NCBI GenBank assembly: GCA_964036275.1
Contig: OZ038435.1
Location: 3,410,001-3,474,000 of the forward strand
Source of the DNA: Litoditis marina
Lineage: Eukaryota; Nematoda; Chromadorea; Rhabditida; Rhabditidae
Reading direction: 5' to 3'
DNA length: 64,000 nucleotides
Part shown: positions 24,183 to 35,857 of the stretch, in pieces
Position numbering within the stretch: the first letter of the stretch is position 1
Layout of the letters: every line of letters begins with the position of its first letter
Position numbers and translations under genes: made by a program
Notes under the pieces: model-generated
Database searches by the model: none
Told to the model about the DNA's origin: nothing
What the model saw: only the letters and a program-made list of their open reading frames with translations

Positions 24183-27100
24183 TTTCGTCGTTCTATCTTT
24201 CTCTAAGAGAGACTATCTACCATATTTCTCTGTACGTACTCTATTTCTCTATTGTTCAGGTGAGGGTGACAGTCTCAGACTACGCCACACTCTATACATA
24301 TGTCTGAGGACTTTCAGGCTCATAATCAATACGGACCTTTTTGGAATTTGCCGAAACTGAAGAGTAGTTTGCCAAAACCGACCGTGTTTCTACAAGAAGT
24401 GATGTATACAATTGTATTTGTATCTCGCAACATGATTGGGTCGACCGTTTTTTCAGTCTTTTCTGCGATTGATGAGAGCTGATCTAGGCGAGTGTGATGG
24501 CATGTCTGTAAATAGAATGAGATGGTTCGAGGTCAGTTATGATAGTTTATACATTTTTCATAACAACCTTCCTTAAATCCTTACCAACAGTAGTTAGTAG
24601 TTGACAGTTGACGATATCTAAAGGAGAGGCACCATACTATGCTGTAGTTATGTCATCATTAACTAGAAGGAGAACAGGACTAATAAAATTGGAATGTCAG
24701 ATATTTTATTTGAGAAAAAGGCTACGTTTCGTCCGAACCCTGGCGGCATTTTTATGAAAAATAAGCAAAAGGCAGTCCATTTTCTGTATGCTTGTGGCTC
24801 GTCGGACTATCGTATAGGTATATGTGAACAGTGGATGATATTCAGGCTGTCTTCATGCTGGTTCGATCTCACGAGGTGGCTCTTTTTACGGAGGAAATGA
24901 GCTGGGTGAGTGTTGCTTATTCTCTAAAGGTACTACGGTATCAACACGCTTGATTCACAGGACGGTAACATGTATGTTTTCACATGGGTTTTTCCTTCAC
25001 TCTCCAAGAAGCCCACATTCAGTAAATAAGCCTCATTTGACAGAACAATGATCTGCTACGAGATGCCCTGGAGTTTGCTGGCTATCTGAACGAGTACCGT
25101 CATGCCACCTTCTCCGTTGGAAGGATGTGGGCGGTGAGGGAATATCGATCGGGTTGCGGCTTGTCTGATCGTCTAAGTGCATGGATTGAACACAAGGTTG
25201 GCATACACCAGGAAGGTTCGACTATTCAACAAAACATAGTTCGTTCTTAGATGTCAGCACGTGAAAATAGATTATTTTACAATTTTATGACTTTTCTGTT
25301 TAGACCAGTTCGAAGAGTCAATTGTTATTCACAACACAATTTTGAAGTCAAACTTTAAACAAATGAGCTTGAAGGAACTCGTGACCTAATTTCACAATCG
25401 CTGATATCAAAAAAGTTATTCTCATCCTCAATATTTCCTGGAAGTCATGTTTCAGTTCAAGCAGGTCTCGGAAGAGGGAAAAGACGCCATGGTGAAATTC
25501 TGCTATAGAGTGTAGGTTACCAAATCTTCGCCGACATTTCTGAGTATCAACTGAACTGATAAGTTCACCAACTTAGTTTGAAACCGAGAAGGCGTGAATT
25601 GAGAATTTGGTGTTGCACTTGTACAGCGTAGAATTTCGTATAGTATAGTATGAGAATTGAGTTGCTTATCTAAACTTCCCTTTTGAATGCTTAGTGAAAA
25701 TATGCAGCATACGTGAATAATGTCGTACTCATGCCAGCCGATTTGCACTGTTTTAGTAATATATAAACGTTTTTTACACTACGACAAATTTTATCTCAGA
25801 AACAGCCAATTTCACGATTTGTTTACAGGAAAAGAAGCTGGCTCTGAAATCTAGGTTTTTCTATTGGAAAACATGCGACATATGAATGTTGTGCGTCTAA
25901 CTACTGCCGTCCAATCTAGGTTGTTCTAATATTTGGTTGTATTCAGGCACTTCTTGACAAGAAAGTATCCCAGATGGTTCGAGGACATGGAGGAGCACGT
26001 TTCGCACAAGTTGTTTCTAGCAATTTGGTCATATTTGGACAGTCAGAAGAATATGGTGCGAACATTTTCAGTTTTTGTCAACTGCTTACTATGAGTCCAC
26101 GGCGAAACATCTTTCACATTTCCTATACGTTTGCGCCATTTATCACGTTAATGTTATAAAACACGTGACAGCGGCGCGCACTATGCAAAGTCATTTTTCG
26201 AACGAATTAAAACAGGTGAAGGGTGAACGTGAAACGTTGCCAATAACTTTAGCAGTATAGTAGTATTCCAGAAGTGCGAGTTGTTCGGAGACAAGGAGCC
26301 AGAAACGATGAACGAGCTGGAGCAGGCACTTGGAGAGGTAGGTGTGACGAACATACACCTGCTGACTTTTCTGAAAGAAAGGTTGTTTTCAAAAATCAGG
26401 TCATTGTGTGACCAGATTGGTAATATTTAGCTTAAAAATGTGTCATTTCCTGCTAAAAATTGATTCATTGGCAAAGATCAGGCAAAATCGGCGACATAGG
26501 GCTAACTCTGACCATATATGAATCAACACAGCACAGTTCTCGGTCTGGTGTTCGTGAGTTCATGGATTTGAGGAATATTGTAGGAGGGAAGTTCAATGCA
26601 ATTCCTGAGGCGAAGAAGGCAATGAAATTATAATGCACCTGAGCTATCAGATTCCCACAAAAAGATGAACTGTTGCCTTTTCAGAAAGTTACCGATTACT
26701 ATTCCACGTCTGCATGGGAAAACATGACTCGCGATGATGTGGTGGTGAGTTAACTTTTTGATTATGAAAAAGTCGATGATGTGTTACAGTTTCTGAATAA
26801 TTTACATGTTTGGCTGATTATTGAATTGGTTTTGTCAAGTGAGACGCCAATCTACTGGAACTGGCAAGCTACAGTAGCCAGAGGGAATGAAGGGTGATAA
26901 GACCTAAACAACCCGTATTTCCTTAACCTGCATCCTGTAAAAAAATTGTAAAGAAGTGCCCATCCTGCTACAAAATTGCTGGGGGGGAGCAGTGTGATGG
27001 ACGCGCGAATAGGTCAAATATAAATCTGAGGCGAGGAGCACCAAACTATAATTCTTGCTGTACATAACGTTTTCTCTTATTCAATCTGAGTTGTTTCAGA

Positions 27101-30100
27101 AAATGTACGAAGCTGGCGCAAAAGCGGTGTCAAGAACGGAAAATCTTTCGCCAGACCAGCTGGAGCGGGAGGGTCGACAACTGCTGTACCGCCCCGAATC
27201 TGACTACTTCCCAGAACCAGACTACCTTTACCCGTACGACACCTACCACCCGGCTGTCGACAGAATGATGAGCCGCACCCGCACCGAACTTATTGTCAGT
27301 CTTTTCTGTCCCACTAGCCATGAAAGTTTAGAAAACGGACTCGTGTTTCGCCTAGATCGAGAAAATGTTGGTTGTCTTTGAGGTTCGCGTGTTCAAACAG
27401 AAAACGGCTTTCTTTTTTTGTCCAAGACAATCGCCGTTATAACCTTGGTACTTCGCTCAGAGACGGAAACCCTTGAGTAGCCACACCCGCTCTCCGAAAT
27501 GCGCTCCTCATGTTCCGTTCTTCTATTCCAGGATTACGATGTTATTCGGGACAAGAAACCCATAAACACCTGGGAAGCAGTCTGCAATGGTTTAGACGGA
27601 GAGTTGAAGGACCAGTACGACCAGCTTATTTCGAGTGCGGTACGAATTTGGTCTTTTCTATTGTAAGGATGAACTGAGTGAACAGGAAGGACTCGAAAAT
27701 ATGGTACCAGTGTCACATGATTGGCAAATTATTTGTATACCCTGATTATGTGTATCCACATAATTTGGCAATCATGTGACACTGGTACCATACCCTTGAG
27801 TATTTTCATTAGGGTGGTATAACGAGTTCAAAAGTTTGTGTTCGACTCATGGAAAGAAAATTAGGTTATTGAGTTCAATTCTAATTCTCTCTCAGTCTTC
27901 GAAAAGTTTGCGTTTTGAATTCTTGAAATGTTGTGTTGAACTCGACTCGAACAATTGTGATCTTGAAATAATACGTCATTTCTGTTTTTTTCCGTATTTC
28001 TCATCAAAAATGTAGATTCAAATTGAATTTCTCTCTAAAACTCATAATTTGAACATTTGGTAATGGATATTCATTTTTAGCCGCACACGCTTCGTATTCG
28101 AGTCTGCGGAGATACGGTCGCAAAGATGTCTGACTGTTTCATCTGGTATCACGTGTTGAGCCAGGTTCTGAGAACGCCCGATCAACTTCTACCGAAAACC
28201 ATCTCCATTTATCCTGGACTCGTCAGTTGGCTTTTTCCTTCTTTTGTGATTCGTTTCCAGCTTTCCACTATTAATTGTTCTCTTTTTGACCGCTTGGTCT
28301 GTTGTTCTTTTTATTGTCATTTGCAATGTTAGGAAAAAGAAGACGTTTTGATGATAATGGGAAATGTATGATAATCACCGCCTCCAAACGACGCGAAGTG
28401 AAACAATAAATATGTAAATTTATAATGCTAGAACTCCCAGCGGTTCAAGTATTAAATGAACGATCATCGATCAATAATTTCGTTAAAATGGCTTGCTCAT
28501 TGGCTGGGAGTTGTCGTAGTTGTAACTTCAACACATACCCCAGTAATGTTGTTCCAATACTGCGGTGCGGAGAGCCAGATAAACATTAAAGAAAACTGTC
28601 TACTTTTGCGCCGAAAACCAGAAAGATTGTCTATTTGTGATGTGATGCAAAATCCTTAGATTTCACAGGCTATGTTCATTTTGCAGATTGCCGAAGACGA
28701 AGATGAGGAACATTGGGCGGCCATGAGCTGGATCATTCTGATGCAGGCCGGAATAATGTCAGGACCATTCTATGAATATTTCCCGGACAATAAGAAGGAA
28801 TACAACTATGACCACATCGAGAGCGCCGTGGCTATAAATCCTGTTTGGTCACAGTTTCGGCTACAGCTGGCAGCCATCTATGAGTATGTTGATGATACTA
28901 ATTTTATTCCAATTATATTTATTCACACAGCAGTAAAGCATGACTCTTCCTTAGAAAACGAACACGTGTTTTCTACTGGATCACCTCGCATTTTATGATT
29001 CTGGGTCGAAATGACTGAACTAGAGCGTTTTTGATATAGCTATTTAATAGTCAGACATACGAAATATGAAGTGATAAAACTGTACTGAGCAAAGATACTT
29101 GCCTATTGTTTGTGTAAGAGGTAATTGAGGTCATAGGACAGGTTACCGGGTTACCGCTCCACTCACCCACTAACGGTATCTTTTTTGATTTCAGTCTGAC
29201 GGTGAAAGCTGACTCGAGTGATCTTTCTGCCCGTGTCAACACTTTCGAACGGTTTTTCCCCATCAAAGACATTTTGGTTGCGGTGTGTTTCATTTTGCAC
29301 ATATGTTGATGTTAACGCTAAAGAATTACATGACTAAATATAACATATACTGAAATATTAACATAGTGATTATTAAGTGAAACTAGCGAAACTGTTAATT
29401 CGAAGACAGTTACTTCCAGCCGTGCCCATTTTTTGCACAGTACACTGGAAATATAACGTCCCATTCCTATGTTTCTGTTGTTCATGGAAAGTTCACGTTT
29501 CGCTAATGTATTCAGTAAAAGATGGATTAGTTGGAAGGTCCCGATGCTACTATGTTCACTCATTGCTATATTTGTGCAGATTCGTCACGCTCTCTCAGGA
29601 GGCGACGCGAAGAAGCCAGTCTGCGTCGTCATGGAATCCGAAGTGAAAGAGTAAGTTTGTTTGATCTACACTTTGTTTTTCTTCTCCTTATTCAGGAGAT
29701 TGTACAATTTTTGTTGTACAGGAGGAGAGAAGAGTGTCGCACTTGGTCTATTTACATAATTAGCCTTCATTCTATGAGCGAAGAGGTCCTATTTGTTCGT
29801 ATTTCCTTTCTCGAAAAAAAAGTCTTACTCAGAATTGCTTGTAAAGGAGTAGGTTGTGTTAAAGAGGGAAACGAGGAGATCCTATTTGTCCTTATTTCTG
29901 TTTCTCTCTCACTAGGTAAGCGAGGAAGTCCTTTTTCTCTTTAGTTCTTTTCTCGAAAAAGGTAAGTGCTATCTAGAATCGCTTGTAACACTGTTTTAAA
30001 GGTATACGTCGGGCGAACGAAGTGCAACAGTGGAACAAATCAAGGAATTGAAGAAGTGGACCGGTGACACATCAATCGAGACAACGAGCCAGCCGGAGAA

Positions 30101-33100
30101 GTTTGAGGTTATCTTCATCACCTGCTCTTTATCTCTCCTCTCTCTATCTGCCTCACTCTATCACTCTCTCGTACTCTCTCCCTCTGAAGTTTGCCCGCTC
30201 TCTTTTCCTACCTTTTACATTTTTCAATAGATACGTTTGTTTCCAGATATGTAGCGGGGGTCCCCGTATGCATCAATTCCTGGACAGTTCGAGCAGCACC
30301 AGCAACACAGGTCGGGCCTTCCACGCGGCCCTTCGCAAGGAACATCGCCTTTTAAGGGACCATCTCCCGGAGGGAATCTACGTACGATCATACGAAGACC
30401 GGTACACCCTTTCTTCTTGTATGTTCCCGCTCGCTCCAGCTTGTTTTCGGAATATCCTGGCACCTAGATGGCTAGTTTCCATCCTGTGTCTCTCGTTCTG
30501 CACACTATTTCGTCTGTTTGAGAAGACAGAGGTTGAGTTCTAAGAGTAGTTGTAGTTCTGAATACGACCTCTGCCGAATGAACCACTATGAAACTCCGAG
30601 TGCTTATTCCTGTATTTGCTTTTAAAACAATGTTTCATGTTTCAGAACTGATCTATTTGCATTCCTGATCATCGGTCCGACTGGAACCCCGTACGAGGGT
30701 GTGCCGTTCTTCTTCGACGTTCGCTTGCCACCGGATACGTATCCCGAAAAACCGCCACAGGTACGCACCAAATAGGGCGGCTTTGTTGAATGGTTCATTG
30801 ATTCACCAATTTTTCTTCAAGATCGGGGTTTCAATCTACCCCAATTTCAATAATTGTCGAACTTTACTGTTGAAAACCTAAGTTTAAGACCAGTTTTCAG
30901 CTCAGTCATTCAGACGAAACTCCTGATTTTCATTAAATTTTTGTGCACAACAAAGTCTCCTGATGTATGGTGCGCACTGCAAGATACAACTCGGTGTATC
31001 AGTTTTTTAGCGAGCTGTCGGCGAGGTGATGGCAGAATGCCAGCAACCTCGCGTTCTATGAATATGTACTGGAAACGGAATAGTCACGTGTAACATGGAG
31101 GAAAGTTCTAGTTTCTAGTTTGCGATTCCTTAAATGTCTCTTTTCAAGGTGGTCTACATTCCGTACTCTGCAGAAAAGTTGAACCCGAATCTGTACCCTT
31201 GTGGAAAGGTGTGCACCAGCTTGCTCGGAACGTGGAATGGAGAGGTATGTTCATTAATTAATATTAAAAAATTTGTTAATTAATATATCCCTTCGAAACT
31301 AAAAACACTTGTTAAATATTTAGTGTTTCACTTCGCGTCGTTTCGATGCGGTGATGTGATCATCATACATATCACATTATTGTCAAAACATCTTTCTGTG
31401 CAGTAGTGGTACAGTTGATTGCTCATGGTGGACATTCGTATGTTCTGAGAAATGCATTCCGGTTGGAAATACTTGTTACAAATAAGTCGGTGCATATTCA
31501 ATGGTACTCTTTCCCCTCACCACCAATCTCCCCAATCATGTTGCCACGTCTAACAATGTGAAAAGTTGCGCGCTCATTCGTGAATAAACTATTATATAGT
31601 TAGAAGATGCACATTCATAATTGGAAAGTGTTTCAGGGCGTGGAAACGTGGAATCCGAAGGACTCGAATCTGTTCCAAGTAATATTATCTATTCAAGGTA
31701 CCGTATTTGTATTTTCCTTTATTTCTCCTTGATGTCTCGCGACGAGATCTCTGCGTCTCTCACTGTCTCGCTTGTAGATTGGTTTGATCAGAAAACCATT
31801 GGCTGACCTGATCAAACTACAAGCAAGAGAGTGAGAGACACAGAGATACCGTCGCGAGACTACTTAATTCCACCATCGGGCCAGGGTGTCACTTTTGTCT
31901 GACTGAGGTTGTTCTTTATCTACATCATGGTTCCACCTCAATTTCTCGATTCTATTCCAGCCCTGATCCTGGTGCGGGAGCCATACTTCAACGAGGCCGG
32001 CTACGAGTCGCGCAAAGATCTGCCCGAATCTGGTCCCAACTCGAAGCGATACAACGAAACGGCTGCAGTCAACGCATTGGAATACCTCTGGAAGGTAGCA
32101 AATTGACAATTTAACCTACCGGAAATCAACCGAATTCGCAGTTTACTGTAGCTGATTGGACAGCTACACTTTTTGTGTTGCATAGGAGTAACAGGCGCAA
32201 TGATCGAGGTGATGCATGGGTGATTGTTGGATTATCGATGGATTGTAGACAATGTACTTTAAACTGTTGAATATAGTTCATCAATAGGTGAATCAAGTGC
32301 TTGTTTAGTATTGTGTTCCATATTTTCAGGTGGTCAGGAAGCCACCGCCGCCCTTTGAGGATATCATCAAACAGCACATAATCTCCATCTGGCCTAAGTG
32401 AGTTCTAAGTTGGTTCGGTTCATATTTCAAACCAAATAAGGTGAAAAGCCAGTAAAATCGCACCTATTCCACACGTGGGAAAGGAAGGTTTTCTGTCCAA
32501 ACTTCAAAATAGGTATTCTAATTCTTTTAAAGAATATTAGGACTGTATCTGTGTGTTGGCCACTCATACATAGTACTAGACCGAGTTAGGTGTTCAATTG
32601 ACTATGAGAATTGTGTTGTATATGTGAGCGACTGAATTTGAGCAGTTTCCCTGTAGATTGAGTTTTTTTTTCAGCCTCCGCGAGAAGTTGCTTCGCCTTT
32701 CGAAAGATGAGAATTCGATGCCCGACTATCCCGTATTCGGCTCCAAGGGATTCCGACTGGCAATAGAAAAGGTGGGTGCTTGTTCAATTGCCCTCCCAGA
32801 TACTTCCCATTCAATTGGTCAGCCTTTTTTGTAGCCGCCTCGACGAGAGAATGTGCAGGCGGGAGAGGGCATGACGAATTCCCACATGTTAATTATTCAT
32901 TGCTGATAGTTTATATCGATTATTTGCACATCAAAAAACATGTGCCCCAAGTCGGGCCACACAGATCGTGTAGTAAATTTCAAACTCTTCATTAAATTTG
33001 TATTTCTCAGCGAAAACTAACACTATGGAAGTGTATGTCGCGTTTATTTTGAGGTTTGCTAATTCTCCTTTTGAAGGCTGTACACCGTATCGATGGCTGT

Positions 33101-33902
33101 GTGGAGTACAATTATGACCAGAAATTAGGAACAGATAAGGACGACTATGATATTTGGGGAGAGGGAGACGAAATGGATCTAAGCGACGAGGAAGAAGAGG
33201 TACGCATTCTGTCGAGTACTGTAACTATAGACAAGGTGGAAGCACAGTCATTCACTTTTCTAGTTGAGCCACTTCAGAGAGATGCAGGTGAAGAAAATAC
33301 ATGAGTTGAGAAAAATACTTGTTTGTCGAACTACTAATTGCCGTAAATGGCCCATTCGTGAGGCCGATTTACGAAACAATCTTCATTGGTGAGATTGACG
33401 ACAGCTGTAGTTGTACAACAATTTGTGATTACCATCTCAACTCAACCGACGACGACAAGAAATGATTATGCACACCACTCACCGTTAACTAGTTACCTCA
33501 TCTAATGTGAGAATCACTGCCTAAATATTTTAGGATGAGAAGGTCTGGCCTCCTACAGATCGAGTTTGCGATAGGGAAAACGAGGATGACGTGTTCAACA
33601 GGGCCGGAGGGGTGAGGAAATTATTGCTCATCTTTTCATGAACATGAGATTATTCAATATCAAGTTGAAATGTAAACATGCTAGGTAAGGAGAATGTTGC
33701 GCCCCTCAGAAACTGTATACGCCAGTAACATTGTAGTCGATCGTTTGATTATTGCCAACCGATCTTTGGCCAAACAAGCATATTTGTAATCATCTTTCTT
33801 TTTCAGACTGTCGATTTCTTGAGTGGAAATGATAAATACTCGCATAGATTGACATACGAGTACACAGAGCCGGTGACATGTTTCCTGTTGAGAAAGCAGT
33901 GA
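15035..33902 (+). CDS. UBE2O-like E3-independent ubiquitin-conjugating enzyme, copy B (complete)
   Basis: Forty-five exons join with consistent phases from ATG 15035 to TGA 33902, giving about 1524 residues against roughly 1290 for human UBE2O. In order come an N-terminal conserved region (about 1-340), basic and acidic linkers (340-470), a second conserved region with HTVVDVEWLDGSV and CCTVRWF (475-680), a long helical region I do not recognise (682-1184), the UBC domain (about 1205-1400) and an acidic tail. The UBC cysteine of GKVCTSLLGTW is residue 1296 (31212-31214). Family knowledge: UBE2O binds substrates, often basic patches of orphan proteins, through its conserved regions and ubiquitinates them directly in the cytosol or nucleus. 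The start was chosen because exon 1 joins exon 2 in frame and an acceptor-like AG lies 5 nt upstream. Exon coordinates are in the block entries below. Confidence 0.88.
17281..17389. mobile_element. MITE, three-copy family (member 1)
   Basis: The inverted ends AGGACGATTATGTGGACC and GGTCCACATAATCGTCCT flank a core with a second inverted pair around ctgcaattgaaaaat. Relatives lie at 57641-57756 and 62974-63094. It sits in an intron of copy B and is probably a short non-autonomous DNA transposon. The target-site duplication is unclear. Confidence 0.75.
20068..20282. mobile_element. hAT-type MITE with 8-bp target duplication
   Basis: The 22-23 bp inverted ends (catacaccgccaagg... and ...ccttggcggtgtatg) are bounded on both sides by the direct repeat AGTAACCC (20060-20067 and 20283-20290). 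An 8-bp duplication and short inverted ends are typical of hAT elements. At 215 bp it has no transposase. It lies in the intron between B exons 11 and 12. Confidence 0.85.
20547..21435 (+). other. copy B exons 12-15: acidic linker
   Basis: Exons are 20547-20627, 20899-20991, 21138-21211 and 21348-21435. They encode a low-complexity acidic linker, with DVTFDSETDTSPSD followed by EESDSEGEGEK, and then a short helix (LKRMLRDSNHSAKELLKEEF). This linker is the least conserved part between B and C. Confidence 0.7.
21712..24105 (+). other. copy B exons 16-20: second conserved (substrate-binding) region
   Basis: Exons are 21712-21874, 22296-22452, 23016-23112, 23475-23530 and 23958-24105. The motif order HTVVDVEWLDGSVSRDIPS, then MPGSIV, then FGIILATN..CCTVRWF, follows the pattern I know from human UBE2O (strand, WQDG-type turn, CPGDFV, CMVKWF). 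This is the best diagnostic evidence outside the UBC domain that these are UBE2O and not BIRC6. A CT microsatellite follows exon 20. Confidence 0.8.
24140..24176. repeat. CT microsatellite
   Basis: An uninterrupted run of CT dinucleotides directly after the donor of B exon 20. ORFs rich in S and L here are artefacts of the repeat. Confidence 0.95.
24457..30107 (+). other. copy B exons 21-34: unrecognised helical region
   Basis: Exons are 24457-24531, 24846-24905, 25044-25196, 25456-25509, 25829-25854, 25947-26055, 26272-26337, 26685-26744, 27100-27294, 27532-27639, 28081-28221, 28687-28883, 29195-29282, 29580-29650 and 30002-30107. About 500 residues, apparently mostly helical, are well conserved in copy C and at the end in A (for example PHTLRIRVCGDT, HWAAMSWIILMQAGIMSG, ERFFPIKDIL). 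I cannot assign a known domain. Exon 25829-25854 is only 26 nt but is needed to keep frame. The donor before it (AGA|gtgtag) is placed so that an in-frame TAG falls in the intron. Confidence 0.72.
27700..27792. repeat. fold-back hairpin element, 33-bp arms
   Basis: Arms 27700-27732 and 27760-27792 are inverted repeats with one mismatch and a 27-nt loop. The ends read tatggtaccagtgtcacatg. It lies in the intron between B exons 29 and 30 and resembles a minimal MITE. No target duplication was certain. Confidence 0.8.
30247..32771 (+). other. copy B exons 35-41: UBC catalytic domain
   Basis: Exons are 30247-30401, 30646-30760, 31149-31244, 31637-31697, 31961-32094, 32330-32397 and 32675-32771. 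Reading through them gives the UBE2O-type UBC fold: AALRKEHRLLRDHLPEGIYV, FLIIGPTGTPYEG, LPPDTYPEKPPQ, LNPNLYPCGKVCTSLLGTW, GVETWN, LILVREPYFNEAGYES and RKPPPPFEDIIKQH. The second cysteine of CGKVC aligns with the catalytic cysteine of human UBE2O. The domain boundaries match those of copies A and C. Confidence 0.93.
31734..31860. mobile_element. MITE in intron 38 of copy B, shared with copy C
   Basis: The element begins gtctcgcgacgagatctctg and ends with the near-complement gtcgcgagac, with inverted arms of about 45 bp. A sister lies at 43805-43925 in the homologous intron of copy C. The same intron of copy A (11506-11636) lacks it, so insertion probably predates the B/C split but not the split from A, unless conversion moved it. 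Confidence 0.8.
33077..33902 (+). other. copy B exons 42-44: acidic tail
   Basis: Exons are 33077-33199, 33534-33611 and 33807-33902. The tail has an acidic run (GEGDEMDLSDEEEE), then DEKVWPPTDR and a conserved C-terminal end TCFLLRKQ before TGA. These exons and their introns match 41639-42332 (copy C) on the other strand very closely, while copy A differs. Confidence 0.82.
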
Positions 33903-34095
33903 TGTCACGAGAGAAATGTGTTGTTGTTGTTTGCGCCCACGTTATTTTCTTGTTTTTCTTACAGTTTTGTTTGATAGCCGGTTTCCGATTTGTTGATCTT
34001 GTTTTTTGAACTGGCGGGTATCTTTTTTCACGTTGTTAAAGTTGTTAGTTTTCAGTTTCATTTTTATTTTTTCCGTTCATTTGTTTCCTTTTCAT

Positions 34096-34113
34096 AATAA
34101 ATATACTAATAAA
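34096..34113 (+). terminator. poly(A) signals of copy B
   Basis: AATAAA occurs at 34096-34101 and again at 34108-34113, about 200 nt after the stop codon of copy B. The 3' UTR before it shares about 100 nearly identical bases with the 3' UTR of copy C. Confidence 0.65.
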
Positions 34114-34369
34114 CATTGTTCAGTCATATTTATTAATACAGAGCTATTTCATTGAAATTGTAAAAAACATGTGTTACATGGGTTCACAATCAAATTGAGA
34201 GCAACTTTTATTACGACTATACAGCAAGTTACCAACTTACTTCACAGCTAGCTGGCCTGACTATATTGTATACCGTAAACTGCATATGAGATAGATTCGT
34301 ACGGCGAATGGCGAGTTGTTTATGGGAACCTGTGTGCATCGTGCTAGGTTTAGCTCCGCCCCTCTCAGG

Positions 34370-35857
34370 CATCAGCCGATACGGTCCCGTAACTTTTCGC
34401 CAAATTTTGACGGTCCCGTCACCACTGAAAAGTCGCGGGACCGTCGCAGAATGGCTCGCATAGTCAACAAGTCCTGCGACGGTCCCGGAACCATAGTATT
34501 GGCGCGACACACCATCACAAATGTTATTGATTGGCCATCAGTCAGTCAACAGTTCCTGTCATTGAGTGGCAGTGCTCTACTATTTATATTATTTTTATTG
34601 TCTTTTTCATAGAATAATCATAACTTTGTTGCATTAGAGTAGGATGATACCGTCAAAATTAGGTTTAACTAGTATACTTCTATAACAAATAACTGATAAG
34701 ATGATATAAATTTCAACTTATAACAATACAACCTATAACTATTGTAATAACTGCAAATATTCATATATTTATTGAATTAAAGTAGCATAGAACTGTCCTG
34801 ATTTTGAACATATGCTTTTTATATCTAGAGTGAGTAGTTTTCTCGCAAGTTGACTGTAGCAGAACTAGATGAATCACATGATAATCAAACGAGAATGTTC
34901 ATTGAAAACAGCATTCTTAGATGAGACAACTTTCTTGATGACTTCTTGTGTAATGTATATTATATGGTTCCTGACATTTTGGATCGCGCTACACATGGCA
35001 TTGCAGATGTAATCATGAGGCTGTGCTAAGAAAGAAGTCTGGCACCACAGTGATCACCATGTCATCATGGAGAGCAATAAGCTATGGTGAGTGCTTATTG
35101 TATGACTGCACTTCTTCAAAATAATGTTTAAAGGCTATTTCTACAAATACCGATCAGTGAGTTCTGAAGTTTGTCTTATATTTAGGTAAGGTATAAACCG
35201 TAGTTCTCCAGTGGCCGTATTTTTTTTTCCCACGGCTTGTAGGTATATACATTTTTGTGTGGTGCCAATATGACTTTTACACTAGGGACGCAAGGGTTAG
35301 AGAGAGGATCAAAATAACGCGGATTTGACAGTGCTAGTAGCGAGGGAAAATAGTATAAAACTGTGTAATGTGCAGTTTTTACTCACTCTGGTCGAAAATG
35401 AAACAACCCGTAGTACAATATCCCCGATACACACACAGAGAACTACATATAATATTCAATGTCATTACTATAATCAATACTTTCAGATATGGATCGTACG
35501 ATGAAGGAAAGAGCAGTGATCTGAACACCATCAACAGAAAGATGTTAACATTGTCATTGTTTGTATGTAAATAAATTGTATACATGTAAATGTTCTTGTT
35601 ATTGGCAGAAAAAAGGTTTATAATATTTTTGATTAAAGAAAATCAATATTAGAATTCTGAAAAAATCAATAATAAGGGTGGTGAATATGTTCAGCTTTTG
35701 AATTTTTGAATTTCGCGGCATGAGATCTGTGACGGTCCCAACACCACTCGGCGAGTCTGCGACGGTCCCGGAACCTATTTATAAATAGGTCGCGGGACTG
35801 TCACGTTCTGGTCGCGGAACCGTTCACTTTTTGGTCGCGGGACCGTCACGGCTGATG
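34370..35857. mobile_element. 1.5-kb element with CGGTCCCG-type inverted ends
   Basis: The ends are catcagccgatacggtcccg (left) and the complement of cgggaccgtcacggctgatg (right). Inside both ends the motif gcgacggtcccgg or its complement recurs several times, giving many small palindromes, plus the palindrome cctatttataaatagg near 35775. No transposase ORF was seen in the AT-rich middle. It is probably a non-autonomous DNA transposon with subterminal repeats. Target duplications are not clear. Confidence 0.6.

Noticed and set aside
33681..33908. 75-codon minus-strand ORF and its near twin at 41633-41860 (+)
   Set aside because: Both are antisense shadows of the last UBE2O exon and the intron before it; similarity reflects the B/C duplication.
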